Source of the DNA: Alphaproteobacteria bacterium
Lineage (GTDB): Bacteria; Pseudomonadota; Alphaproteobacteria; Caulobacterales; Maricaulaceae
DNA length: 64,000 nt
Direction of reading: 5' to 3'
Assembly (NCBI GenBank): GCA_024278855.1
Contig: JAJRSJ010000009.1
Span: forward strand, 39,599-103,598
The notes under the pieces are model-generated. The model did no database searches, was not told the origin of the DNA, and saw only the letters and a program-made list of their open reading frames with translations. Shown in pieces: positions 1 through 9,222 of the stretch; the stretch's first letter is position 1; every line of letters starts with the position of its first letter. The position numbers and the translations under genes are program-made.

Positions 1-465
1 ATCAAGCATGGCGGTCAATACGGTTTCGTCCTTACGGCCAAGCTCTATACATTGTGCAGGTGTGCGCGTCGCATGTCCAACCTTGAGCCCCAAATCCCAC
101 AGCATGTACAACACATATTCCCTCACTTCGGCACAGCTTTGTTGGTCTATGTTGGAGGCGGTGAGAAACAATAAATCCAGATCAGAGAACGGTGCCATTT
201 CCCCGCGCCCGTAACCGCCGACTGCGCACAAGCACATATCTTCTTGGTTTAAAGAGAAAAGATTTTGAGCGGCGTGGTCAAACAATGAGGTCACAATTTC
301 GTCGTGGGCCTTAGCCGTGGCGGCAGCCGTTTTTAGCGCACTTATTTCACCTTTGGCAAATTTAGTGTAGAGAGCATCGGTGGTCTTTTTTAGCCTTCGC
401 TTTAACAAGGTAAGCGTTTTTGGTTTATCATCACCCAATTTTTCAAGCCTAGAAAGCATCGACAT
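1..465 (-). CDS. glnD: PII uridylyltransferase GlnD, N-terminal part (cut by window edge)
   Basis: This is the first 155 codons of the bifunctional uridylyltransferase/uridylyl-removing enzyme that modifies PII signalling proteins according to glutamine level. The visible part carries the nucleotidyltransferase signature GGYGRGE at residues 83-89 and SDLDLLF at 94-100, whose two Asp residues bind the catalytic metal. The HD and ACT domains lie beyond the window. The ATG is one base after the mutS stop, so glnD is probably co-transcribed with mutS. Product identity is firm from the motif; only the length is unknown. Confidence 0.9.
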   Translation of the reverse strand, partial: MSMLSRLEKLGDDKPKTLTLLKRRLKKTTDALYTKFAKGEISALKTAAATAKAHDEIVTSLFDHAAQNLFSLNQEDMCLCAVGGYGRGEMAPFSDLDLLFLTASNIDQQSCAEVREYVLYMLWDLGLKVGHATRTPAQCIELGRKDETVLTAMLD

Positions 466-466
466 C

Positions 467-3184
467 TCACAAATCCTTTGCGATGGCTTTAAGTTCGTAA
501 AGCAAATCCAATGCGGCGCGCGGGGACAAATCGTCCACATCCATATTTGCAACCGCTTTGTCTATAGGGGACGGTGCGGCTTTCACGGCAGGTTTGGGGG
601 CGCTGAATAATGGCAGGCCGCCCAAAGCATCCGCGTCGTCTGCATCGGCTTCCAACTTGGCTAACACATCTTTGGCCCGCTCCACGGCCGCAGCCGGCAA
701 GCCGGCAAGCTTGGCCACCTGTACCCCGTAGGACTTATCGGCAGCCCCCTCCGCCACATCATGCAGAAACACCAGTTCAATTTCATTTTGTCCCTCTATG
801 GGCCATTCCTTGGCCCGCAAACAAGCATTGCCTGCCAAAGGAAGCCTGTCCATAAGGCCCGTTAACTCATGATAATGTGTCGCAAATAAGGCCCGGCATT
901 TATTGACCTCGTATAGATGCTCAGCGGACGCCCAGGCGATTGAAAGCCCGTCAAAAGTAGCGGTGCCGCGCCCGATCTCGTCCAGTATGACGAATGTACG
1001 TTCTCCGGCCTGATTAAGAATGGCGGCGGTCTCGATCATTTCTAACATAAATGTCGAGCGCCCCCGCGATAAATCGTCCGAGGCCCCGACCCGCGAAAAC
1101 AATGCGTCCGCCGCCCCGATAACCGCCTTGGTCGCAGGCACGAAACTGCCAGCTTGCGCCAACACAAACATCAATGCGTTTTGGCGCAGATAGGTCGATT
1201 TACCGGCCATATTGGGGCCAGTGATCAAGGTTAAACGCCGCGCTTGTTCGCCGGACGCATCAAGATGACAATCATTGGCGGTGAACCCTTGAGCGCCGTC
1301 CCCTTTTAACGCAGCCTCGACAACCGGATGGCGCCCGCCTTCAATACGAAACTCCAAACTGTCATTAACAAGCGGCCGCCCCGCCTTCACCTCTACGGCC
1401 CACTGAGCCAACGCGCTCATGACATCAATATTGGCTAACGCACTTGCCCCGGCGCGAATACATTCGGCCTGCTCGTGTATGCGCTTAACAAACCCGTCAA
1501 ACATCTCTAGCTCTAGTGCCAATGCCTTGTCGCCCGCTTGGGCGATCCTAGCGTCCAAATCCACCAACTCGCCTGTGGTAAACCGGACGCCGCTGACCAA
1601 GGTTTGGCGGTGAATGAAATCGTCCTTGTGCGGGCCTCCGAGCAGAGTATCGCCGTGCTTCGGTGTCACCTCAATGAAATATCCCAACACATTATTGTGT
1701 TTGATTTTTAGGGCGGTTACGCCGGTTTTCTGGGCATAATCCGCTTGCAGTCCGGCAATGATGCGGCGCGAATCGTCTCGAAGCTTCAAGAGTTTGTCCA
1801 GTTCTGGTCGCCAACCAGAATTTACAAAATTTCCGTCGCGTGCCGCCATTGGCGCACTTTCTTTTATGGCCTGACCAATATCGCGCACAAGTGCCGCCAA
1901 TTTTGGTTTGCTAGCCAGACTAAACGCCCTTAAAGCTTCGTCCAAATTTTGGGGTAATTGCACATCAGGAAATTTGGCAAAATGGGCATTGATGGCCTCG
2001 CCCTGTAACAAGCCTGTAGCAACAGCCAAAAGGTCGCGCGGCCCTCCGCGCCCAAGCACAAGCCGCGAAGCGCAGCGGGCCGGATCGCCCGCCTGTTTTA
2101 AATACCCCCGAACCGTATCTCTATGTGTCTTGTCGGCAACGAAAAATGCTACGCCGTCTAGCCGTGCATTTATGGCATCCGGCTCTACCAGTGGCCGCGA
2201 TAACCGCGCCGCCAATGCCCGCGCACCGGGGCCGCTGACGGTTCTGTCAATCACCGATAAGAGCGAGCCTTTTCTTGTACCTGATTGGGTGCGCTCAATT
2301 TCGAGACTGGCACGGGTGGCCGGATCTATGGCCAACAGCCCGGAGGTGCGGCGGCGTTTCGGCGGGCTAAGTTCGCTCTGTTCGCCTGCTTGGGTCAATT
2401 CAAGATAATCCAACAACACGCCCGCCGCCATCAACTCCGGTTTTGAATAATCGCCGAACCCGTCCAACGCGTCAACATTGTAACGCTCTTGCAATCGCCG
2501 CTCCCCGGCGCGGGCATCAAATTTGGCATTGGCCAAAGGTGTCAAGGCGGCGCGGCTTACCTCTAAAACGGATTTATATTCAGGCGACTGATATAAGGTC
2601 TCACTGAGGACAATTTCGCGCGGTGCCAAAGCTGATAACTCCGCCTCCAGTCGTCCAGCATCAATTTCGCAAACCTCAAAACTGCCCACGGATACATCTG
2701 CCCAAGCCAAAGCCGTCGCCCCGGCGTGGGTTTGTGCTATGGCCAAAATATAATTTGAGCTGCGGGCGTCCAACAATGTGTCTTCGGTCAAAGTACCCGG
2801 TGTGACCACGCGAACAATTTCGCGCCGCACCACAGATTTATGGCCGCGTTTTTTGGCCTCCTTCGGGTCTTCCATCTGTTCGCAAACCGCGACCCTGAAG
2901 CCTTTTTTTATCAGGCGCTGTAAATAGGTTTCCGACGCATGGGCAGGGACGCCGCACATGGGAATGTCGACTCCTTCATATTTACCGCGCTTGGTTAAGG
3001 CAATATCCAGGGCGCTAGCGGCTTTGACCGCATCTTCAAAAAACATCTCGTAAAAATCACCCATGCGGTAAAACAATATGACATTGTCACCAGCTTGGCG
3101 CTTAATCTCCAAAAACTGTGCCATCATCGGTGTCGACTTGGCGTGGCTCGGATTTTGCCTTAAGGTATTTATGGGCTTGTTCAT
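467..3184 (-). CDS. mutS: DNA mismatch repair protein MutS
   Basis: Mismatch recognition ATPase, 905 aa with the start chosen here (usual family length about 850-910). The mismatch-probing F-x-E is F44-Y-E46 (GDFYEMF), the Walker A loop GPNMAGKST is at 656-664, Walker B with the signature DEIGRGT lies near 735-742, and a helix-turn-helix-like C-terminus follows. The open frame runs further upstream to 3346, but that extension would overlap the divergent permease gene and has no MutS-like sequence. MNKPIN at 3184 fits the family N-terminus. The next gene downstream is glnD, one base away. Confidence 0.95.
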   Translation of the reverse strand: MNKPINTLRQNPSHAKSTPMMAQFLEIKRQAGDNVILFYRMGDFYEMFFEDAVKAASALDIALTKRGKYEGVDIPMCGVPAHASETYLQRLIKKGFRVAVCEQMEDPKEAKKRGHKSVVRREIVRVVTPGTLTEDTLLDARSSNYILAIAQTHAGATALAWADVSVGSFEVCEIDAGRLEAELSALAPREIVLSETLYQSPEYKSVLEVSRAALTPLANAKFDARAGERRLQERYNVDALDGFGDYSKPELMAAGVLLDYLELTQAGEQSELSPPKRRRTSGLLAIDPATRASLEIERTQSGTRKGSLLSVIDRTVSGPGARALAARLSRPLVEPDAINARLDGVAFFVADKTHRDTVRGYLKQAGDPARCASRLVLGRGGPRDLLAVATGLLQGEAINAHFAKFPDVQLPQNLDEALRAFSLASKPKLAALVRDIGQAIKESAPMAARDGNFVNSGWRPELDKLLKLRDDSRRIIAGLQADYAQKTGVTALKIKHNNVLGYFIEVTPKHGDTLLGGPHKDDFIHRQTLVSGVRFTTGELVDLDARIAQAGDKALALELEMFDGFVKRIHEQAECIRAGASALANIDVMSALAQWAVEVKAGRPLVNDSLEFRIEGGRHPVVEAALKGDGAQGFTANDCHLDASGEQARRLTLITGPNMAGKSTYLRQNALMFVLAQAGSFVPATKAVIGAADALFSRVGASDDLSRGRSTFMLEMIETAAILNQAGERTFVILDEIGRGTATFDGLSIAWASAEHLYEVNKCRALFATHYHELTGLMDRLPLAGNACLRAKEWPIEGQNEIELVFLHDVAEGAADKSYGVQVAKLAGLPAAAVERAKDVLAKLEADADDADALGGLPLFSAPKPAVKAAPSPIDKAVANMDVDDLSPRAALDLLYELKAIAKDL

Positions 3185-3277
3185 ACCACATGATTGCAAG
3201 GCGGCAAGAAAAGCGCAAGAAAAATGCGTTGCTCTTTTTAGTTTCCGCCGCATAATGCGCTTAAAAACAGGTGTAAA

Positions 3278-4939
3278 ATGTTGGAAATTAAAAAAGAAAA
3301 AGTTACCACCCGCGCTGCACTGGGCATGGTTTTCAAAGACCGTCAAGTATTGGCAATGCTTTTACTTGGGTTGGCCTCAGGGCTTCCCTACGTGGCAGTT
3401 GGCGGCACATTAAGCGCTTGGATGTCAACGGAAGGCGTCAAAACTTCAACCATTGGCCTGCTATCGTGGGCCGCTCTGGCCTATGTATTTAAGTTTATGT
3501 GGGCGGCTGCCTTACAAAAACGTCAAACGCCATTTCGCCTTAATATCGGGCCAAGACGGTTTTGGATGTTCGTTTTTATTGTTCCAATAATTATCGGGTT
3601 GTTTGTTTTAGCGTCCTCTAATCCGCCAAACAACCTTGCAACAATTGGGCTTGTTAGCGTATTCATTGCCGTGTTTTCTGCTAGCTTTGATATTGTACTG
3701 GCGGCGTGGCGAATAGAGAGTGCCCGCAGTGACGCCCATCTGGATATTTTATCAACTGTCGAGCAATTAGGCTACCGAACCGCCAGCCTCCTTGGCGGGT
3801 TTGTGGCTTTGATTTTAGCTGATAATTTTGGCTGGAAGAACACATTTTACGGCGGCGCCGCTTTAATGGCGTTTTGTTCCATTGGCATTATGCTAGCGCG
3901 CCCAGTGGCGGAACAAAATGAAGAGGCCGGCAAGGGGTCTCCAGTAAAGTTTGGAGTGAATTTATCTGCCCGTTTGCGAAACACTGCTACGCTCATTGTG
4001 CTATCTGGATGGATGGCGAGCTTATTTATGTTAGCCAGATTTATGTATGGTGCTTTGACAACACCGCAAGACTATAGTGCCAAAGTATTTATGCGTACAC
4101 AAAGTCCGTGGGTTGTTTTATTAACCGTCATTTTGCTCGGTTGCGTGGCGGCTTACCTGGTCTGGCTCGATCGCCAAGAAGAAGGGCAAATTGCAAGCAC
4201 AACAATTCCATCACGAGACGGCATGCTTGGTATTCTTTATGGGGCAATACTGGAACCAATGATGGAACTTGTTTCTCGTCACGGGTGGTCTATTATTCTT
4301 ATTATTAGCCTAGTAATGACCTATCGGTTTACTGATTTGATTTGGGGTAGTTTTGCCTACCCGTTTTACCTCGGTCAAAACTTTGGTGCGTTGGAGCATA
4401 CATTAACCGAGGTCGGCCTTGCCTCTAAATTTATTGGTGTCCTTGCAACAATGTTCGGTATAATTCTCGGAGGATTGGCTATGCTGAAATTTGGAAGAAT
4501 GCCAGTATTTTTTGTAGGAGCTGTGCTTGCTGCCATCACTAATCTACTATTTGCTGACTTGGCAAATGGAGCCGTGTTTATGGACAGGGCTTTGCAATTC
4601 ACTCGACTTGACGATCTTGTTCTTGGAGCAGGGCTTGATATTCGTATGGCGAGGTTGATTGTGGCAATTGCTCTTGAAAACATTGCGATAGGGATAGCAA
4701 GCGCCGCGTCCATTGCATATTTATCGTCAGTAGTGAACAAAGAGTACGCCGCAGTACAATACGCACTACTTGTCTCTCTAACGTTCTTGTTTGGAATTTT
4801 GGGGCGCCCGCTTGTCGGCGATATTATTGAAGAAAAAGGTTTTGCCTATGCTTTCATTCTATGTGCATTACTTGGCGGAGTAGCGGTAGTTCTAAGCGCG
4901 TTAGAATGGTTCAGACAAAGCCGTCAAAAAACGCCTTAA
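3278..4939 (+). CDS. AmpG-like MFS permease
   Basis: Predicted inner-membrane permease of the AmpG branch of the major facilitator superfamily. AmpG imports anhydromuropeptides released during wall turnover. The N-terminus reads GLASGLPYVAVGGTLSAWM followed by GVKTSTIGLLSWAALAYVFKF, the typical AmpG helix 1-2 pattern. A dozen or more hydrophobic segments follow. At 553 aa it is longer than E. coli AmpG (491 aa), with an extended middle loop around residues 280-320. It is divergent from mutS, and 93 bp separate the two starts. The substrate is inferred from family only. No beta-lactamase gene lies nearby, so a resistance role is not implied. Confidence 0.82.
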   Translation: MLEIKKEKVTTRAALGMVFKDRQVLAMLLLGLASGLPYVAVGGTLSAWMSTEGVKTSTIGLLSWAALAYVFKFMWAAALQKRQTPFRLNIGPRRFWMFVFIVPIIIGLFVLASSNPPNNLATIGLVSVFIAVFSASFDIVLAAWRIESARSDAHLDILSTVEQLGYRTASLLGGFVALILADNFGWKNTFYGGAALMAFCSIGIMLARPVAEQNEEAGKGSPVKFGVNLSARLRNTATLIVLSGWMASLFMLARFMYGALTTPQDYSAKVFMRTQSPWVVLLTVILLGCVAAYLVWLDRQEEGQIASTTIPSRDGMLGILYGAILEPMMELVSRHGWSIILIISLVMTYRFTDLIWGSFAYPFYLGQNFGALEHTLTEVGLASKFIGVLATMFGIILGGLAMLKFGRMPVFFVGAVLAAITNLLFADLANGAVFMDRALQFTRLDDLVLGAGLDIRMARLIVAIALENIAIGIASAASIAYLSSVVNKEYAAVQYALLVSLTFLFGILGRPLVGDIIEEKGFAYAFILCALLGGVAVVLSALEWFRQSRQKTP

Positions 4940-6216
4940 CTCGCCAACCTGTCTTCACCCTCGTCTTTTTTCGTCCAGGTTTCGACCATTTCTGATAATT
5001 CTTCGGCGCTAACCGGCTTGGTCATGAAGTCGTTCATACCGGAATCAAAACAAGCATTGCGATCATCGTCAAAAGCGTTTGCAGTCAGGGCGATGATCGG
5101 CATTTTAGCACCAAAAGCCCGAATTTTGCGGGTTGATTCTAGCCCGTCCATATTGGGCATGCGCATGTCCATGAAAATAAGATCATAGGTTTTTTGGCCA
5201 ACAGCTTGTACGGCCAACGCACCGTCTTCAACCGTATCAACTTCGGCCCCGTCTGCCTCCAGCAATGTGCGGGTCAAAAGCGCATTGATCGCATTGTCTT
5301 CGGCCAACAAGATGCGCAAACCTTCGGCGGCCTTGGTCGGAACATCTTCTCCCGCCTCCTCTGTTTCGGACGCCGTTTTTACGGTTGTGGGGGTTTCCAC
5401 ATCTTCGGAGGTTACTGCACCAACTGCTTTGGCAATAACTTCGTCGCGCCAGTTGGAGCCCAACATGACGGTGCTGTCTTTGATAGGCAAAGCCCGGCGT
5501 TCGATCATACGCCGCTCTTCTTGCGGAGCCGGAGCTTCTGGCTCGGCAGGATTGGTTTCAGCTTCAAGATTAGTTGGCGGTACTTGTGTTAGCGGTACTG
5601 GCGTTGGCGGTACTGGCAGGGCGCCTGCTTCGAGATTTTGCTGTGGCACCTGATGTGGAGGGTGAGCTATATTCGGGCCTGGAGTTTGCTCGCCGCTCGT
5701 GTGTTGAACCGGCTGATTAGTATCGTAATTGTCCTCATGGGCAAATTGGTCGGCGCGCATGGAGCGGGTATCTTCGATCGCGGTCGCTAAACTGGGAGCG
5801 GTCTGTTGTGGGGTTGGCGGTATATGCGCTTGAGGTGCGGCTTGGGGAGCGACTTGAGGGGGCGTAATTGGAGGAGCTGGCTCTATCACCTGCGGCGCTT
5901 GTTGCATTTGCGGGGTCATGAACACTGTTACATTGCGGGCAATTGCCAAGGCATTGCCGTCCGCCATCGCGCTTTCGACCCAATCATAAATGTTTTGCGT
6001 GGCACCTTCGCCAATTCTGGTCTCGAATCTTTGGGCGCCGGACATCACGGGTGCTGGCCAGCCAACTAATGGTTTGGCGTACCAGTCTTGGGCCTGACCA
6101 CCATATAAATGTAAAAAAGCCGCATTAACAAACAAAACATGCCCAGCGCGATCCCGCTTAAGCAATGGGTCAGGCCAAAGCCATAAACTCGATGCTAAAA
6201 CTTCGTCAACAGACAT
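4936..6216 (-). CDS. PAS-like/receiver domain protein lacking a kinase core
   Basis: The N-terminal 100 or so residues look like a PAS sensor segment (DPLLKRDRAGHVLFVNAAFL). A long Pro/Gln/Ala-rich linker of more than 150 residues follows, and the C-terminal 120 residues are a complete CheY-like receiver: acidic pair LLAEDN, phospho-acceptor Asp in DLIFMDMRMPNMDG, and the conserved Thr/Lys in ALTAN and MTKPVS. No HisKA box or HATPase motif (N, G1, G2) is present, which is unusual because PAS and receiver normally flank those in hybrid kinases. ATG 6216 is chosen because AAGGA lies seven bases upstream; a TTG at 6231 is the alternative. Its end overlaps the convergent permease end by 4 bp. Confidence 0.8.
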   Translation of the reverse strand: MSVDEVLASSLWLWPDPLLKRDRAGHVLFVNAAFLHLYGGQAQDWYAKPLVGWPAPVMSGAQRFETRIGEGATQNIYDWVESAMADGNALAIARNVTVFMTPQMQQAPQVIEPAPPITPPQVAPQAAPQAHIPPTPQQTAPSLATAIEDTRSMRADQFAHEDNYDTNQPVQHTSGEQTPGPNIAHPPHQVPQQNLEAGALPVPPTPVPLTQVPPTNLEAETNPAEPEAPAPQEERRMIERRALPIKDSTVMLGSNWRDEVIAKAVGAVTSEDVETPTTVKTASETEEAGEDVPTKAAEGLRILLAEDNAINALLTRTLLEADGAEVDTVEDGALAVQAVGQKTYDLIFMDMRMPNMDGLESTRKIRAFGAKMPIIALTANAFDDDRNACFDSGMNDFMTKPVSAEELSEMVETWTKKDEGEDRLAS

Positions 6217-6428
6217 GCTCAATTCCTTCAAGGCCCAAGTGGAGACAGTATTGCGGCCAAATTACCCGCTCCTTTCTAAAAATAGTCTTACCAAAGCGTG
6301 TTATTTCGAACATTTGTACGAAATTAGGCTCTCATTATACTCTCTACGGGTGTATATCGGTCAAAAATGGCAATTTGTCGCGGGTTTGCTTCAACCTCAA
6401 AGCCCAAACAGATGAAAACCAAAACAGA

Positions 6429-7763
6429 TTATGACAGCTCACGCCTGATATTTGGCCATGCGGGCAACATTGTCAGCGCCCGGGCCAAATAATACACCAA
6501 AAACGCTGCCCAAACCCCGGCGCCGCCAAATCTTGGCTCCAACGCGAAATGGGCCGCCAGATATATCAACACGGCAGCAATCCCGGCATTGCGCATGGCG
6601 GCGGTTCTGGTGATGCCGATAAATATCCCGTCCAATTGCCAGGCGGCAAACCCAACGATTGGGGTCAATGCACAATAGGGCAAATATAGCCGCGCCGTAG
6701 CCCGAACCGCTATATCCGTCGTCAATATATCAATGATAAATGGGCCAATGCTATAGATTGCCAGGCCGCATAACAGGGCGAATATAAAGGAAAATTCCGT
6801 CGTCAGGCGCACGGCCCGCTCAAACCGTCTTTTGTCCCGCGCCCCATAAGCAGACCCCACACGAGCTTCGGCCACATTGGCAAAGCTATCTAGCACCAAT
6901 GCAACCAATGTGATAAATTGCATAAGCACCGTGTGTGCGGCCAGAAATGTCGTGCCTTGGGCGGTAGCGGCGCGGGCAAAAAACGTAAATCCCAAGGTGA
7001 GCGCCGCAGTGCGAATAAAAATATTGCTATTGGCTGTGGCCAGTGTTTTCAAAGCTTCCAGGTCGAGCAAAACCGTTAAACGCTTTGCCAGTTGATCAAA
7101 ACCGCCGCGCGTTTTTATTTCCGCCGCTGCCAACACCAGTCCAGCCAGCAAACCACACCATTCTGCAATCGCCGACGCAAACCCGGCACCGGACAAGCCC
7201 CACCCAAATTTAGCCACAAATAATACGGACAATGGCGCGTTGATCAGATTGAGGACAATTTGCATTTGCAAAGCCCGCCCCGGTCTGGCCAGTCCGATAA
7301 ACCAGCCCATCAAGGCGATTGACGACAAGGTGGCCGGCAAACCCCACAACCTAGCATGAAGATAATCCCGCGCCCCGTCTGCTACGGCCACTTCGGCCGG
7401 GAAAAACAGCATGATGCCGTGAACCAAATACCCCTGCAACAACAGTATCACCATGCCAATGGCAAAGCCCATGGGGACAGCTCTGAACAAATGTGCTTGT
7501 ACGGAATGTTGGTCGCCCGCTCCATCCGCCTGAGCCGACAAGCCGGCCGTACTCATGCGCAAAAACCCGAAACCCCAATAGAAAATCCCGAACACCACAG
7601 CCCCGAGCCCAATGCCGGCCAGAGCTTCCCTGCCGAGTGCGGAGCCTGCCTCTTGTACAAAATTTCCCACCACCCATGTATCCACGAAGCCGACAATCGG
7701 TGCGCCTGCATTGGCCAACATGATCGGCAATGCGCCTAATAAAACCGCTTTACGGGTTAGCAT
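6429..7763 (-). CDS. MATE family efflux transporter (DinF-like)
   Basis: Multidrug and toxin extrusion transporter of 444 aa, expected to exchange cations for organic substrates across the inner membrane. It starts with LLGALPIMLANAGAPIVGFVDTWVVG, the usual MATE first-helix signature, and has about twelve hydrophobic helices in two similar halves. The DinF-like branch is suggested by the P-I-VGFVDT pattern. It lies 25 bp downstream of two thioesterase genes on the same strand and may share their transcript. The substrate cannot be predicted. Confidence 0.85.
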   Translation of the reverse strand: MLTRKAVLLGALPIMLANAGAPIVGFVDTWVVGNFVQEAGSALGREALAGIGLGAVVFGIFYWGFGFLRMSTAGLSAQADGAGDQHSVQAHLFRAVPMGFAIGMVILLLQGYLVHGIMLFFPAEVAVADGARDYLHARLWGLPATLSSIALMGWFIGLARPGRALQMQIVLNLINAPLSVLFVAKFGWGLSGAGFASAIAEWCGLLAGLVLAAAEIKTRGGFDQLAKRLTVLLDLEALKTLATANSNIFIRTAALTLGFTFFARAATAQGTTFLAAHTVLMQFITLVALVLDSFANVAEARVGSAYGARDKRRFERAVRLTTEFSFIFALLCGLAIYSIGPFIIDILTTDIAVRATARLYLPYCALTPIVGFAAWQLDGIFIGITRTAAMRNAGIAAVLIYLAAHFALEPRFGGAGVWAAFLVYYLARALTMLPAWPNIRRELS

Positions 7764-7788
7764 TTAAGGGCAGGTGAAACTGACATGG

Positions 7789-8292
7789 TTATTTCCCATC
7801 TTTGCCTATTTCTGAATTGCCTGTTTCAGTTTTTTGGGAGTTCTCCGGGTCAGGTTTGGCAATGAGAAAATGTCCGTGCAAGATTGTAATTGGCTCGGCG
7901 TAACTGTCTTGCCAGGCCCGTACCCGGACATTGGCGACCCTTGCGCCTTGTTTGGCTATTTTGGCGCGGGCAAATGTATCTTTGGGTTTGCCGCGCCGCA
8001 AATAATCAATATTGATGCCGATTGGTTTTGGCAGGGGCTTTGGCAGTGACGTAGAATTGGGCATCAACCATAATTGCACGATTGCCGCCGTTTCCAAAAA
8101 CGCACCAACCGCGCCGCCGTGCAAAGCCTGGAGCATGGGATTGCCGATGATTTGCGGGCTATAGGGCAGGATTAAAGTCAGTTCATCGCCCATGACCAAA
8201 GGCCGAATGGCCAGTTCTTTGGCGTAGGGAATATGGGCCAAAGCTTCGGCGATTCTGGCTTCGGTTACTTGTGGCCGGGTTTGTGTTGTCAT
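7789..8292 (-). CDS. PaaI-like hotdog thioesterase (second of a pair)
   Basis: A 167-aa protein of the hotdog-fold acyl-CoA thioesterase superfamily (PaaI/YbgC type). The core pattern is visible: LHGGAVGAFLETAAIVQLWL in the central helix, followed by INIDYLRRGKPKDTFARAKI, the strand typical of PaaI relatives. Its ATG overlaps the TGA of the upstream paralogue in an ATGA junction, so the two are translationally coupled. The C-terminus is a charged tail of about 20 residues (KPDPENSQKTE) not typical of the fold. The acyl substrate is unknown. Confidence 0.82.
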   Translation of the reverse strand: MTTQTRPQVTEARIAEALAHIPYAKELAIRPLVMGDELTLILPYSPQIIGNPMLQALHGGAVGAFLETAAIVQLWLMPNSTSLPKPLPKPIGINIDYLRRGKPKDTFARAKIAKQGARVANVRVRAWQDSYAEPITILHGHFLIAKPDPENSQKTETGNSEIGKDGK

Positions 8293-8828
8293 GATCCGCC
8301 CTCCACGGCACCGCTCGGCAAGTCCTTGACAGCCCTGGTGCGGGCCAATGTTTGCGCCATGGCATCTTTGTTATTTTTGCCCCCCCGCGACGTGGTCATA
8401 AAACTGGCTTGTGACGTGGCCACCGGATCATCAACATCGCCGTCATGGGCAATGGCCCTGACAAAAGCGATATGGCGGGTGGTTTTATAGGCATGGGCTT
8501 CGGCAATAATGGTTTTGCCCGGCTTGCCGGCCCGCATATAGTCGATGCGTAAATCAAGAGTGGCGACGGGCAATGTGTCTTTAAAAGATGCCACCGCCGC
8601 CAAGCCGCTAGCCTGATCCAAAAGGGCGGTCAAGACGCCGCCGTGCAAAACCTTGGTGTCGGTATTTCCGACCAGTCTTTCGGCGTAGGGCAGGCTCAAT
8701 GTGGCCCGGCTCAGATCTATGGCGACAAATTGTATGCCCAGAAATTTGGCATGGGGTGTGCCTTCCACAAACATTGGGGCTAAATCCCAAAGTCGTTTTA
8801 ACCGCACCGCCTTATCTTGTTCGTCCAT
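8289..8828 (-). CDS. PaaI-like hotdog thioesterase (first of a pair)
   Basis: A 179-aa hotdog thioesterase. LHGGVLTALLDQASGLAAV is the central helix with the HGG turn and the Asp that usually activates water; DLRIDYMRAGKPGKTIIAEA is the following strand pair. It is clearly related to the next gene on the strand, though the second copy has Glu (FLETAA) where this one has Asp. The overlap of the two genes suggests they work as partners, perhaps as a hetero-oligomer, which is inference. Confidence 0.83.
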   Translation of the reverse strand: MDEQDKAVRLKRLWDLAPMFVEGTPHAKFLGIQFVAIDLSRATLSLPYAERLVGNTDTKVLHGGVLTALLDQASGLAAVASFKDTLPVATLDLRIDYMRAGKPGKTIIAEAHAYKTTRHIAFVRAIAHDGDVDDPVATSQASFMTTSRGGKNNKDAMAQTLARTRAVKDLPSGAVEGGS

Positions 8829-8957
8829 GATTTCGTCCTCGTTTTGGCCACCATAATGAGGCCAATTTAATTTACTACAAGATAAACTTTAGCCCGCCTG
8901 CTAATATCCGGCTAAATTTCGGCTAAAGTATTGTTACGGTTCCCCAACACGTTTTTC

Positions 8958-8985
8958 TATACTTGGTGTAGACCCCCCAAGTATA
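8958..8985. promoter_or_regulatory. 9-bp dyad upstream of the twin-TM/PduO pair
   Basis: TATACTTGG and CCAAGTATA form a perfect 9-bp inverted repeat around a 10-base centre, about 34 bp before the first start codon. It could be an operator or a leader hairpin. No T-run follows, so it is not a canonical terminator. Function is inferred from position only. Confidence 0.35.
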
Positions 8986-9018
8986 AACCCTTATATACGT
9001 CCACAAAAGGACTGGATT

Positions 9019-9222
9019 ATGATTATCAATATATTGATTGCGTTGGCGTTATTGACCGTGTTTATGACACTGATTTTAGGGGCGCTTAATATGCGCAACA
9101 CCGACAAGGCGTCGCGGCGGCGCTCCAACAAATTAATGCGCCTCAGGGTGGGCGCTCAGTTTGTGGCCGTGGTGTTGTTGTTTGCCATGATTTATCTAAA
9201 GTCCAAATCACGCGGCGGTTAG
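9019..9222 (+). CDS. Twin transmembrane protein, HIG1-domain type
   Basis: A 67-aa inner-membrane protein with two hydrophobic segments (residues 2-23 and about 46-61) joined by a basic loop (KASRRRSNKLMRLRVGAQF). This layout matches the HIG1/twin-TM family found in alphaproteobacteria and mitochondria, where relatives modulate respiratory complexes. AGGAC lies upstream of the ATG. The TAG stop abuts the GTG start of the adenosyltransferase gene, so the pair is coupled. The role here is inferred from the family. Confidence 0.75.
   Translation: MIINILIALALLTVFMTLILGALNMRNTDKASRRRSNKLMRLRVGAQFVAVVLLFAMIYLKSKSRGG

Noticed and set aside
3185..3346. N-terminal extension of mutS
   Set aside because: Overlaps the divergent permease start region and lacks family sequence; the start at 3184 fits.
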